This document shows, one piece after another, positions 1-7,606 of a stretch of 41,703 nt of DNA. Under the pieces are notes generated by a model, which saw only the letters and a program-made list of their open reading frames with translations, searched no databases and was not told the DNA's origin. Positions within the stretch are counted from its first letter, which is position 1. Each line of letters opens with the position of its first letter. This stretch comes from Microbacterium sp. (GTDB taxonomy: Bacteria; Actinomycetota; Actinomycetes; Actinomycetales; Microbacteriaceae): the NCBI GenBank assembly GCA_002703245.1, contig NZTV01000011.1, forward strand, positions 1 through 41,703, given 5' to 3'. The position numbers and the translations under genes were made by a program.

Positions 1-383
1 GCAGCACCCGCCGCATCCTCGAGACGCAGCAGAAGATGGGACTGGTCGTCTTCAGCGTCGGGTCGGCGACCGCGCGGGTGCGCAGCCACGTCTATTCCGG
101 CGGGTTCCTCGACCCGGCCGACCTGGATACCCTCGCCGCGGACGGGGTGGTCGGCGATGTCGCCACCGTGTTCTACCGCGCCGACGGATCCAGTGACGGC
201 ATCGCCCTGAACGAACGTGCGACGGGCCCGGACTTCGCGGCGTTCCGCGGGGTCGCGCGACGATGCTGCATCGTCGCCGGCGAATCCAAACTGACGAGCC
301 TGCGTGGCGCGATCGCCGCGGGGTTGGTGACCGATCTCGTCATCGACGAGGGCACCGCCCGGGCCCTGGTCGAGAACGACTGA
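1..383 (+). CDS. Sugar-responsive SorC/DeoR-type transcriptional regulator, C-terminal part
   Basis: The gene is cut by the left window edge; the reading frame is open from base 3, so the ATG at 36 is internal. The visible ~127 residues match the C-terminal effector-binding half of SorC-family regulators. They show the GDVATVFYRADG segment, then a Leu-Asn-(Asp/Glu)-Arg-like ALNER turn, a VAGESKLTSLRGAIAAG stretch (the usual 'aGG..K..AI.aAL..G' phosphosugar-binding helix), and the closing TDLVIDEGTARAL. Family members bind sugar phosphates and change operator binding. The DNA-binding N-terminus lies outside, so its target cannot be read. It precedes the rib operon on the same strand, but a separate -10 and riboswitch lie between, so functional linkage is not implied. 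Confidence 0.8.
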   Translation, partial: STRRILETQQKMGLVVFSVGSATARVRSHVYSGGFLDPADLDTLAADGVVGDVATVFYRADGSSDGIALNERATGPDFAAFRGVARRCCIVAGESKLTSLRGAIAAGLVTDLVIDEGTARALVEND

Positions 384-429
384 CGCCTCCGCGGACCGCG
401 GGAATGGATGCGTCGCCCGCGCGTTGACT

Positions 430-435
430 TACAAT
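430..435 (+). promoter_or_regulatory. Probable -10 box of the rib operon promoter
   Basis: TACAAT lies 9 nt before the first paired base of the FMN riboswitch, so transcription would start near 442 and the aptamer would be the 5' end of the mRNA. No convincing -35 sits at the expected distance, which is common in actinobacteria. The overlapping TTGACT at 424-429 resembles a -35, but any matching -10 would fall inside the riboswitch. Confidence 0.55.
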
Positions 436-444
436 GAGTGTCTA

Positions 445-599
445 CGTGCTCCGGGGTCGGTGAGAATCCGAACCGGCGGTGACAGTCCGCGAACCCTTCC
501 CGACGCTGCGGTGTCGGGCAGGGTTGATCCGGTGGAATTCCGGGACCGACGGTGATGCGACGGGGAGACCCGACGCGAGTCCGGATGGGAGGAGGCACG
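445..599 (+). promoter_or_regulatory. FMN riboswitch (RFN element)
   Basis: The conserved RFN blocks occur in order: GGTGAGAATCCG then AACCGGCGGT at 459-480, AGTCCGCGAACCC near 484-496, TTGATCCGGTGGAATTCCGG near 524-543, ACCGACGGT near 545-553, and GAGTCCGGATGGGAGGAG near 577-594. The ends close a P1 stem, CGTGC (445-449) with GCACG (595-599). It lies directly upstream of ribD and senses FMN in cis, lowering rib expression when FMN is high. There is no U-tract after the aptamer, so control may be at translation or by Rho; the ribD Shine-Dalgarno is at 655-660. Confidence 0.96.
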
Positions 600-600
600 A

Positions 601-619
601 GCGACGCGTCACGCGTCGC
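601..619 (+). other. Hairpin in the riboswitch expression platform
   Basis: GCGACGCG (601-608) and CGCGTCGC (612-619) form a perfect 8-bp stem with a TCA loop, one base after the aptamer P1. It lacks a U-tail. It is a plausible part of the switching element between aptamer and ribD start, by itself or in an alternative fold with P1. This is inference from position only. Confidence 0.5.
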
Positions 620-667
620 CGCTTCCCGTTGCCCGCGCGCGCACCAGCCGTGACGAGGAGATGACGG

Positions 668-1708
668 ATGTCGGCCACCCAGGCGGAGACGACCGCGATG
701 GAACGCGCGCTCTCCCTCGCCGCGCGGGGCCCCAAGGGCGTCAACCCCCAGGTCGGGGCCGTGATCCTCTCCCCCACCGGCGAGGTCATCTCCGAGGGGT
801 GGCACCGCGGCGCCGGCACCGCACACGCGGAAGTCGATGCGCTCTCCCGACTTCCCGAAGGATCGGCACGTGGGGCGACCGCCGTGGTCAGCCTCGAGCC
901 CTGCAATCACACCGGCCGCACCGGTCCGTGCAGTCGCGCGCTCCTCGAAGCCGGCGTCGCACGCGTCGTGTACGCGGTCGCCGACCCCGGCGACGCCTCG
1001 TCGGGAGGAGCCGCGCGGTTGCGCGCGGCTGGCGTCGACATCGAACCGGGCGTGCTCGCCGACGCCGGGACGCGACTGCTGGACTCGTGGCTGAGCGTCC
1101 AACGTCTGGGCCGGCCGCACGTCACGGTCAAGTGGGCGCAGTCCCTGGACGGGCGCGTCGCCGCAGACGACGGCACCAGCCGGTGGATCACCGGCCCGGC
1201 CGCGCGAGAGGACGTGCACCGGCGTCGCACCGAGGCGGACGTGATCGTCGCCGGCATCGGCACCGTGCTCGCCGACGACCCGGCGCTGACGGCCCGCACC
1301 CCCGAGGGCGCGCTGCGCGAGCATCAGCCCGTCCCCCTCATCCTCGGACGCCGTGAGATCCCCGCAGACGCGGCCGTCCGCAGCCATCCGCGCCCGTTCC
1401 TGCACCGACGGGGCCACGATCTGTCGGCTGTGCTCGCCGAACTGTCCGCCCTGGGCGTCCACCGCGTGTTCGTCGAGGGCGGACCCACTCTGGCGAGCGC
1501 GTTCGTGCGGGACGGCCTCGCCGACGAGATGCTCGCCTACCTGGCACCTGTCCTGCTGGGCGGCGGGCGGCTGGCGCTCGACGACATCGGCGTGTCCACC
1601 ATCCGCGACGCGAGACGGCTCCGCACCGTCTCGATCGACCTCCTCGGCGACGACCTGCGGGTCATCGCCCGCCCCGCCGCGACGGCGGAGCCGACGAAAG
1701 GCGAGTGA
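668..1708 (+). CDS. ribD: Bifunctional riboflavin biosynthesis deaminase/reductase RibD
   Basis: The 346-residue protein has two fused domains. The N-terminal zinc deaminase (about 1-125) acts on diaminohydroxyphosphoribosylaminopyrimidine; His53-Ala-Glu55 and the PCNHTGRTGPC motif (Cys79, Cys88) supply the Zn ligands and catalytic Glu. The C-terminal NADPH-dependent reductase (about 130-340) shows the VKWAQSLDGR and VEGGPTLASAF signatures. Together they carry out the second and third steps of the GTP branch in the cytoplasm. The start at 668 is supported by GAGGAG at 655-660, 7 nt upstream; the ATG at 661 is in another frame. It is first in the operon, under the FMN riboswitch, and its stop abuts the ribE start. 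Length matches the family. Confidence 0.97.
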   Translation: MSATQAETTAMERALSLAARGPKGVNPQVGAVILSPTGEVISEGWHRGAGTAHAEVDALSRLPEGSARGATAVVSLEPCNHTGRTGPCSRALLEAGVARVVYAVADPGDASSGGAARLRAAGVDIEPGVLADAGTRLLDSWLSVQRLGRPHVTVKWAQSLDGRVAADDGTSRWITGPAAREDVHRRRTEADVIVAGIGTVLADDPALTARTPEGALREHQPVPLILGRREIPADAAVRSHPRPFLHRRGHDLSAVLAELSALGVHRVFVEGGPTLASAFVRDGLADEMLAYLAPVLLGGGRLALDDIGVSTIRDARRLRTVSIDLLGDDLRVIARPAATAEPTKGE

Positions 1709-2350
1709 ATGTTCACCGGAATCATCGAAGAGCTCGGCGAGATCACCTCGGTGACCCCGACCGGCGACGGAGCACGCATGAGGCTTCATGCGCCCCTGGC
1801 GGTCTCGGACGCCGCGCGCGGAGACTCCATCGCCGTCTCCGGCGTGTGCTTGACCGTCGTCGACCAGGACACCGACGGATTCACCGCCGACGTCATGAAG
1901 CAGACCCTGGACATGTCGACCCTCGCGGCCGCCTCCGCCGGCCGACGCGTGAACCTCGAGCGGGCCACCGCGACCGGCGGACGCCTCGGCGGCCACATCG
2001 TGCAGGGCCACATCGACGGGACCGGGCACGTGCTCGAGGTACGCCCGGGCGACCGATGGCGCGTGCTGCGGATCTCCCTGCCACGCGACCTCGCGCCGCT
2101 CGTCGTCGACAAGGGATCGATCGCGGTCGACGGGGTCTCCCTCACCGTCAGCGCGGCCTCCGGGCCGGGAGTCGAACCCGCCTGGTTCGAGGTGTCCCTG
2201 ATCCCCGAGACGCTCACGGCCACCACACTCGGCGAGCGCGTCGTCGGGGACCGCGTGAACCTCGAAACCGACATTCTGGCGCGTCATGTACAGCGCCTGC
2301 TGGCCTTCGCGCCCGGAGGCGGCGCCGACACGGAAGCGGGCGCACCGTGA
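1709..2350 (+). CDS. ribE: Riboflavin synthase alpha chain
   Basis: This 213-residue enzyme dismutates two 6,7-dimethyl-8-ribityllumazine molecules into riboflavin and the pyrimidinedione, which recycles to RibH. It begins with the near-invariant MFTGIIEELG and holds two tandem lumazine-binding repeats: the first with the SGVCLTV turn near residue 48 and the second with the matching DGVSLTV turn near 143. GGHIVQGHIDGTG is the usual link between them. The ATG follows the ribD stop with no gap and the TGA stop overlaps the GTG of ribBA, so translational coupling is expected. Length is normal (about 200-215). Confidence 0.97.
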   Translation: MFTGIIEELGEITSVTPTGDGARMRLHAPLAVSDAARGDSIAVSGVCLTVVDQDTDGFTADVMKQTLDMSTLAAASAGRRVNLERATATGGRLGGHIVQGHIDGTGHVLEVRPGDRWRVLRISLPRDLAPLVVDKGSIAVDGVSLTVSAASGPGVEPAWFEVSLIPETLTATTLGERVVGDRVNLETDILARHVQRLLAFAPGGGADTEAGAP

Positions 2351-3624
2351 ACCTCTCCCCCATCCCCGAGGCCCTCGAGGCGCTGCGGGCCGGCCGACCG
2401 GTCCTCGTCGCCGACGATGAGAACCGGGAGAACGAAGGCGACGTGGTGTTGTCGGCGCAGCTGGCGACGCCGGAGTGGATCGCGTGGACCGTCCGATGGT
2501 CCAGCGGCTTCATCTGCGCGCCCATGCCCGCAGAGCGTGCCGACGCGCTCGATCTGCCCCCGATGGTCGAAACCAACCAGGACGCCCGCGGGACGGCGTA
2601 CACGGTCAGCGTCGACGCAGCCGATCGCATCTCCACCGGCATCAGCGCCACCGACCGCGCACACACCCTCAATGTGCTGGCCGACCCGGCAGCCACCCCG
2701 ACCAGCGTCATCCGCCCGGGACACATCCTCCCGCTCCGGGCCGTCGACGGCGGCGTGCGCGAGCGCGGGGGCCACACCGAGGCCGCCGTCGAACTGATGC
2801 GGCTGGCCGGCCTCGAACCCGTCGGGGCCATCGCCGAGGTCGTCGCCGAGGACGGCTCGATGATGCGTCTTCCGGGGCTGCTCGAGCTCGGAGCCCGCGA
2901 CGGGATCCCCGTGATCACCATCGAGCAGCTGGTCGCGCATCTCGAAGAGATCGACCCGGGCGCCGCCCCGCGCGGCCGCGCCCACCGACGGCGGGTGAGC
3001 CTGCGGGCCGAGTCGCGCGTGCCCACCGCACACGGCTCGTTCCGCTTCCTCGCCTACAAGGACCGGGTCACCGGGACCGACCACATCGCCGTCGTCTCCG
3101 GTGACCTCTCCGCCGACGCCCCCCTGGTGCGGGTGCACTCCGAGTGCCTGACCGGCGAAGCGTTCCACTCCCTGAAGTGCGAATGCGGCCCCCAGCTGGA
3201 TGCGGCGCTCGACGCGATCGAGCGGGAGGGCGGGATCGTGGTCTACATGCGCGGTCACGAGGGACGCGGCATCGGCTTGATCAACAAGCTGCGCGCCTAC
3301 GGACTGCAAGAGCGCGGCTACGACACGGTCGACGCCAACCTCGAGCTGGGCCTACCTGCCGACGCACGCGACTACGCCGCGGCAGCCGGCATCCTCGCCG
3401 ACCTCGGTGTCGAGCGGCTCCGTCTGCTCACCAACAACACCGACAAGGTGGACCAGTTGCGCGAGTTCGGCCTCGACATCGTCGAACAGGTGCCGCTGCT
3501 GGTCGGCGTCGGCCCCAACAACAATCAGTACCTCGAGACCAAGCGCGACCGGATGGGACACATCATCGCCGAGGAAGACCTCGCCGACGCCGTCGCGCAG
3601 ATGAAGGAAGGAACCGGCGCATGA
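2347..3624 (+). CDS. ribBA: 3,4-DHBP synthase / GTP cyclohydrolase II fusion RibBA
   Basis: The GTG start at 2347 overlaps the ribE stop by four bases (GTGA), giving 425 residues; the open frame upstream is read-through. The N-terminal half (to about residue 205) is 3,4-dihydroxy-2-butanone-4-phosphate synthase, with DDENRENEGDVV, TGISATDRA and RPGHILPL...GGHTEAAV. The C-terminal half is GTP cyclohydrolase II, with zinc ligands Cys267, Cys278 and Cys280 in HSECLTGEAFHSLKCECG, then RGHEGRGIGL and LLTNNTDKV (TNNP in many homologues). It supplies both precursors of the riboflavin pathway, from ribulose 5-phosphate and from GTP. Both halves look intact. It overlaps ribH by ATGA. Confidence 0.97.
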   Translation: MNLSPIPEALEALRAGRPVLVADDENRENEGDVVLSAQLATPEWIAWTVRWSSGFICAPMPAERADALDLPPMVETNQDARGTAYTVSVDAADRISTGISATDRAHTLNVLADPAATPTSVIRPGHILPLRAVDGGVRERGGHTEAAVELMRLAGLEPVGAIAEVVAEDGSMMRLPGLLELGARDGIPVITIEQLVAHLEEIDPGAAPRGRAHRRRVSLRAESRVPTAHGSFRFLAYKDRVTGTDHIAVVSGDLSADAPLVRVHSECLTGEAFHSLKCECGPQLDAALDAIEREGGIVVYMRGHEGRGIGLINKLRAYGLQERGYDTVDANLELGLPADARDYAAAAGILADLGVERLRLLTNNTDKVDQLREFGLDIVEQVPLLVGVGPNNNQYLETKRDRMGHIIAEEDLADAVAQMKEGTGA

Positions 3625-4097
3625 GCGGCACCGGAGCACCGCAGAACCCCACCGCCGTCGACGCGTCGGACCTGACCGTCGTCATCGTCGCCGGCACGTG
3701 GCACAACACCATCACCGACGGGCTCATCGCCGGGGCGCAGCGCGTGCTCGACGCGACGGGTGCGCGACACCGGCTCGTGAGGGTCCCCGGCTCGTTCGAA
3801 CTCGCCGTCACCGCTCAGGCCGCCTTCGCCGGCGGCGCCGACGCGGTCGTCGCCCTCGGTGTGATCATCCGCGGCGGCACCCCCCACTTCGACTTCGTGG
3901 CCGCGGCCGCCACCGACGGTCTCACCCGCGTCGCCCTCGACGCCGGCAAACCGGTCGGCTTCGGCGTGCTCACCCTCGACGACGAGCAGCAGGGCCTCGA
4001 CCGGGCCGGACTCGACGGGTCGACCGAGGACAAGGGGGCCGAGGCCGCCGATGCGGCCGTCCGCACCGCCCTGGTCGTCCGCGGACTCCGCGGCTGA
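3621..4097 (+). CDS. ribH: 6,7-dimethyl-8-ribityllumazine synthase
   Basis: The 158-residue protein condenses 5-amino-6-ribitylaminouracil with 3,4-dihydroxybutanone 4-phosphate. Family marks include VRVPGSFELAV, ALGVIIRGGTPHFDFVA (the catalytic His is in PHFDF), FGVLTLDDEQQ and the C-terminal ENKGxEAA-like EDKGAEAADAAV. Members usually assemble into pentamers or 60-subunit capsids. The ATG at 3621 overlaps the ribBA TGA, completing the operon ribD-ribE-ribBA-ribH. A gap of about 80 bases with its own -10 follows, so this is probably the last gene of the unit. Confidence 0.96.
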   Translation: MSGTGAPQNPTAVDASDLTVVIVAGTWHNTITDGLIAGAQRVLDATGARHRLVRVPGSFELAVTAQAAFAGGADAVVALGVIIRGGTPHFDFVAAAATDGLTRVALDAGKPVGFGVLTLDDEQQGLDRAGLDGSTEDKGAEAADAAVRTALVVRGLRG

Positions 4098-4162
4098 AGC
4101 CCCCGACGACACCGACCCGCGGGTGAGGTCGCCCTTGCTGGCGCACGCTCACCGTGGAGTCG

Positions 4163-4168
4163 TAGGTT
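4163..4168 (+). promoter_or_regulatory. -10 box for a leaderless transcript of the 4176 gene
   Basis: TAGGTT ends 7 nt before the ATG at 4176, so transcription should start on or next to the start codon. No good Shine-Dalgarno is present, supporting leaderless translation and deciding for the ATG over the in-frame TTG at 4167. Confidence 0.55.
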
Positions 4169-4175
4169 GTCTCCC

Positions 4176-4529
4176 ATGGAGTTCCTTCGCCACCTCGTCG
4201 TCCTCGTCCACCTCGTGGGATTCGCCCTGCTCTTCGGGGCGTGGGCCGTGGAGGCCTTCGGAGGCCGTCGGCACATCACCCGGCTGATGAACTGGGGGCT
4301 GGCCGTCGCCGCCGTCGCCGGTCTCGCCCTCGCCGCACCGTGGGGCACGGAGGGTGAGCTGAACTACGCCAAGATCGGCGTCAAGCTCGTGATCCTGCTC
4401 GTCATCGGCGCCCTGCTCGGCATCGGATCGGCGCGACAGCGTAAGAGCGGCTCGGCACCGTCGGCCCTCTTCTGGTCGATCGGGGTGCTGACCCTGGTCA
4501 ACGCGGGAATCGCGGTCCTCTGGACCTGA
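4176..4529 (+). CDS. Small integral membrane protein of unknown function
   Basis: The ATG at 4176 gives 117 residues. About four hydrophobic segments are visible: near 5-25 (LVVLVHLVGFALLFGAWAVE), 35-55 (NWGLAVAAVAGLALAAPW), 63-83 (VKLVILLVIGALLGIGSA) and the C-terminus (LFWSIGVLTLVNAGIAVLW). The loop between segments 3 and 4 is basic (ARQRKSG). His near positions 5 and 13 and the Gly-rich first helix recall small heme or redox membrane proteins, but I do not recognise a named family and assign no function. It stands alone between the rib operon and the MFS gene, with its own leaderless-type promoter. Confidence 0.75.
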   Translation: MEFLRHLVVLVHLVGFALLFGAWAVEAFGGRRHITRLMNWGLAVAAVAGLALAAPWGTEGELNYAKIGVKLVILLVIGALLGIGSARQRKSGSAPSALFWSIGVLTLVNAGIAVLWT

Positions 4530-4552
4530 CCCCCCAAGGCGCGCGCCGGGAG

Positions 4553-4558
4553 TAGACT
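4553..4558 (+). promoter_or_regulatory. Probable -10 box of the MFS transporter gene
   Basis: TAGACT ends 11 nt before the ATG at 4570, so the mRNA would have a leader of only about 5 nt. No Shine-Dalgarno is visible. Confidence 0.45.
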
Positions 4559-4569
4559 CGGCGCTCGCC

Positions 4570-6033
4570 ATGACTACCCCGAGCGCCGCCCCGGCCAACC
4601 CCCGCTCCCGCGTCATCACGGCGAGCCTCGTCGGCACGACGATCGAGTTCTACGACTTCTACGTCTACGCGACCGCCGCGGTGCTCGTGTTCCCGGTGTT
4701 GTTCTTCCCGACCGGCAACGACACCACATCCCTCCTGCTGTCCTTCAGCGTGTTCGGTGCGGCCATGGTCGCCCGACCGCTCGGCGCCGTCGTGTTCGGT
4801 CACTTCGGCGACCGGTTCGGCCGCCGGATCACGTTGGTGTGGTCGCTGCTCACGATGGGGGTGGCCACGATCCTCATCGGATGCCTGCCCACGTTCCAGG
4901 ACATCGGCGCCGCCGCCGCGGTCCTGCTGCTGATCCTGCGACTCGCGCAAGGCTTCGCGCTCGGCGGCGAGTGGTCGGGGGCGGCGCTGGTCGCGACCGA
5001 GAACGCCCCGGAGGGACGCCGCGCCTGGTACGGCACCTTCCCCCAGCTCGGTGCACCCCTCGGGTTCATCATCGCCAACACCGTCTTCCTCGCCATCAGC
5101 TGGGCCCTCCCCCACCCCGACGGTCCCACCCAGCAATCGGAGGCGTTCCTGGCCTGGGGATGGCGCGTTCCGTTCCTCTTCTCGGCGGTCATGGTGGTCA
5201 TCGGCCTGTGGGTACGGCTGCGCCTGGTCGAGTCGGAGACCTTCGTCAAGGCCGCCGCGCACGGCGCACTCCGGAAGTTCCCCCTCGTGACCGTGATCAA
5301 GCGCAACGGTCGGCAGATCGTCCTGGGCACGTTCATCATGCTGGCCACCTACGTGCTGTTCTACCTGATGACGAACTTCACGCTCTCCTACGGAACCAAG
5401 GCCGCCGACCTCGACACGGCCACCGAGGCCGCCCGCACCGCCGCGGAGGCATCCGGCCAGAGCTTCGACGCCGCGGCCTTCGCCGACCAGTTCTACCCGG
5501 GCCTCGGGTTCGGCTACACCGACTTCGTCCTCATGCAGATCATCGGTGTGGTGTTCTTCGGGATCTTCACCCTGCTCGCCGGACCCGTCGCCGACGCCAT
5601 CGGCCGACGCCGTCTGCTCCTGTGGGTCACCGGCGCCATCATCGTGTTCGGGCTCACCTTCAACGTGTTCCTCCTGCCGCAGGTCGACCCGAAGTTCACC
5701 GGGGCGATGGTGCAGGCGTTCCTCGTGTTCGGTTTCATGCTGATGGGGGCGACCTTCGGCCCGATGGGGGCGGTGCTGCCCGAACTGTTCCCGACCAACG
5801 TCCGCTACTCGGGCTCGGCGATCGCCTACAACCTCTCCTCGATCCTCGGCGCCGCGCTGGCCCCGATCGTCGCCGTGGCGTTGTGGGCCGCCACCGGAGG
5901 CAGCCCGTGGCTGGTGGGGCTCTACCTGTCGGCGATGGCGGCCCTGACCTTCATCGCGCTGATCCTCGCGCCGGAGACCAAGGACATCGACTACGACGAC
6001 AACATCGGCGTCGCCGCCAGCGGATCGCTCTGA
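4570..6033 (+). CDS. MFS transporter, metabolite:H+ symporter (MHS) family
   Basis: The 487-residue protein has about 12 transmembrane helices. TIEFYDFYVY in the first helix, GHFGDRFGRR in loop 2-3 (the MFS motif A) and LAQGFALGGEWSGA in the fifth helix mark the MHS subfamily, which includes ProP, ShiA and KgtP and takes up organic acids or osmolytes with protons. The loop near residues 276-316 is long and Ala/Asp-rich, between the helices ending LMTNFTL and beginning FVLMQIIG. A second motif-A copy, DAIGRRRLLLW, follows. Substrate cannot be read from sequence. A tandem stem-loop follows the stop codon, so it is probably monocistronic. Confidence 0.9.
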   Translation: MTTPSAAPANPRSRVITASLVGTTIEFYDFYVYATAAVLVFPVLFFPTGNDTTSLLLSFSVFGAAMVARPLGAVVFGHFGDRFGRRITLVWSLLTMGVATILIGCLPTFQDIGAAAAVLLLILRLAQGFALGGEWSGAALVATENAPEGRRAWYGTFPQLGAPLGFIIANTVFLAISWALPHPDGPTQQSEAFLAWGWRVPFLFSAVMVVIGLWVRLRLVESETFVKAAAHGALRKFPLVTVIKRNGRQIVLGTFIMLATYVLFYLMTNFTLSYGTKAADLDTATEAARTAAEASGQSFDAAAFADQFYPGLGFGYTDFVLMQIIGVVFFGIFTLLAGPVADAIGRRRLLLWVTGAIIVFGLTFNVFLLPQVDPKFTGAMVQAFLVFGFMLMGATFGPMGAVLPELFPTNVRYSGSAIAYNLSSILGAALAPIVAVALWAATGGSPWLVGLYLSAMAALTFIALILAPETKDIDYDDNIGVAASGSL

Positions 6034-6038
6034 CCGTC

Positions 6039-6088
6039 GGCCCCGGAATCTCCCCGGGGCCACCCCGAAGGGCGGTCCACGACCGCCC
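6039..6088 (+). terminator. Tandem stem-loops after the MFS gene
   Basis: Two perfect 8-bp stems follow the stop codon: GGCCCCGG (6039-6046) with CCGGGGCC (6054-6061), and GGGCGGTC (6070-6077) with GACCGCCC (6081-6088, 3-nt loop). There is no U-tract, as is usual for proposed actinobacterial terminators. Confidence 0.6.
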
Positions 6089-6100
6089 CGTGCGTTCCCC

Positions 6101-6106
6101 TATCCT
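6101..6106 (+). promoter_or_regulatory. Probable -10 box of the ClC-type gene
   Basis: TATCCT would start transcription near 6113, leaving a leader of about 50 nt that carries the GGAGGGG ribosome binding site at 6147-6153. Confidence 0.4.
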
Positions 6107-6162
6107 GGCAACGCGCCGCCGTCGTGGCGGCGTCCCAACGTTCGATGGAGGGGAAGATCCCG

Positions 6163-7503
6163 ATGGCCGACGACCACGCCCGCCCGATCCCGGAATTCGG
6201 GCGTGAGCACGACCACGCCGTCGCCGCACGCCCCTCCCCCACCAAGCGTCTGCTCGCCCTGTCGCTACCGGCATTGCTGATAGGGATCGGCAGCGCCCTC
6301 GGTCTCATCGTGCTCGACCTCGCGGCGCTCGCCCTCGAGGACCTGCTGTGGGAGGTGTTGCCGGACGCGAGCGGCATCGACCCCGACAGTGCGGGTTGGA
6401 TCATCGGCATCCTCACCGGTGCGGGACTGGCCACCGGCCTGATCGTGCGCTTCGCCCCCGGCCACGCCGGACCCGACCCCGCCACGGAGACCTTCTTCCC
6501 GCCACCTCTGCCTCTGTCGACCCTTCCGGGGCTCGCGGCGGCGGCCATCCTGACCCTGGCCACCGGCGTGAGCCTCGGTCCCGAGGCTCCGATCATCGCC
6601 ATCAACGTCGCCCTGGCGGTGTGGATCTGCCGCCGAGTGGTGCCGAAGATCCCCACCAAGCTCGTCGTCCTCATGGTCGTCACCGGCACCTTCGGTGCGC
6701 TGTTCGGCTCGCCGGTCGGCGCGGCGCTCCTGGTGACCTCGGTCGCCGCCACGGTCGCCTCGAAAGAGCTGCTGTGGGACCGCCTGTTCGCCCCGCTCGT
6801 GTCGGCGGCCGCCGGTTCGATCGTGATGCTCATGTCGCACCACGGCAGCCTCGCGATCCCTCTGCCCGATTTCGAGCTCGACATCCTGCGCGACCTCGGC
6901 TTCGCGCTCGTGGTCGTGGCCGTCGCGATCGTCGCGGGCCTCGGCCTGCTCTACGCCTTCCCGGTCGCGCACCGCATCTTCCACCGGTGGCGCGACCCGA
7001 TCCTGCCCCTCACCGTTGCCGGGCTCATGCTGGGCGTGTTGGGCGCGATCGGCGGACCGATCACGCTGTTCAAGGGGCTGGATCAGATGGCGCAGCTGGC
7101 CGAATCGGCCGACGACTACACCGCCGGGCAACTCGCGGTCATCGTGCTGGTCAAACTCGCCGCGCTGCTGATCGCCGGTGCCGCCGGTTTCCGCGGCGGC
7201 CGCGTGTTCCCCGCCGTGTTCATCGGCGCCGCGATCGGCGTCCTGGCCTACACGGTCTTCCCGGACATCCCGCTCACGATCGCCATCTCCGCCGGTGTGC
7301 TCGGCGTGTGCCTGGTCGTCATCCGCGACGGATGGCTGTCACTGTTCATCGCCGCCGTCGTGGCCGGGGACGCCACGATGGTTCCGATCCTGTGCATGGT
7401 CGTCCTCCCCGGCTGGCTCGCCGTCGCGCGCCTGCCGGAGATGCGCATCACCCCACCCGGCGGTCACGAAGAGCCCGAACAGGCCCCCGTGAAACCCGCC
7501 TGA
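6163..7503 (+). CDS. ClC-type ion channel/antiporter (YfeO-like)
   Basis: GGAGGGG at 6147-6153 selects the ATG at 6163 over the in-frame GTG at 6124 and ATG at 6145, giving 446 residues. About ten hydrophobic helices are present. SLGPEAPIIAINVA corresponds to the ClC selectivity loop G(K/R)EGP, and FRGGRVFPAVFIGAAIG corresponds to the GxFxP anion-binding loop; GSPVGAALLVTSVA is a third family landmark. ClC proteins conduct chloride (or fluoride) or exchange it for protons across the cytoplasmic membrane. The Ser-Leu-Gly-Pro-Glu variant of the first motif is typical of the YfeO branch, whose substrate is unproven. The N-terminal ~25 residues are hydrophilic and His/Asp-rich. Confidence 0.88.
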   Translation: MADDHARPIPEFGREHDHAVAARPSPTKRLLALSLPALLIGIGSALGLIVLDLAALALEDLLWEVLPDASGIDPDSAGWIIGILTGAGLATGLIVRFAPGHAGPDPATETFFPPPLPLSTLPGLAAAAILTLATGVSLGPEAPIIAINVALAVWICRRVVPKIPTKLVVLMVVTGTFGALFGSPVGAALLVTSVAATVASKELLWDRLFAPLVSAAAGSIVMLMSHHGSLAIPLPDFELDILRDLGFALVVVAVAIVAGLGLLYAFPVAHRIFHRWRDPILPLTVAGLMLGVLGAIGGPITLFKGLDQMAQLAESADDYTAGQLAVIVLVKLAALLIAGAAGFRGGRVFPAVFIGAAIGVLAYTVFPDIPLTIAISAGVLGVCLVVIRDGWLSLFIAAVVAGDATMVPILCMVVLPGWLAVARLPEMRITPPGGHEEPEQAPVKPA

Positions 7504-7606
7504 GCGGCCGCCGCCGGAGCCCCCGCACACCGAGGGCGTCGCCTCGCCACCGCGAAGCGAAGTACGGTCGAAGGTGAACCGTCCCCCTTCTTGTCGAGGT
7601 ACCCGC

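Noticed and set aside
424..429. TTGACT as the -35 box of the rib promoter
   Set aside because: A -10 at 16-18 nt would fall inside the aptamer P1 region. TACAAT at 430-435 places the start just before the riboswitch.
173..2287. A 704-codon open frame on the minus strand across the rib operon
   Set aside because: It is antisense to ribD and ribE, has Arg/Gly/Asp-biased nonsense composition and no ribosome site; long shadow frames are expected at this GC content. The same holds for minus-strand frames at 4498-6063 and 26208-27830.
7574..7606. GTG at 7574 as start of the ABC exporter
   Set aside because: The spacing to TACGGT would fit a leaderless mRNA, but the ATG at 7607 has a well-placed GAGG. 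The case is not closed.
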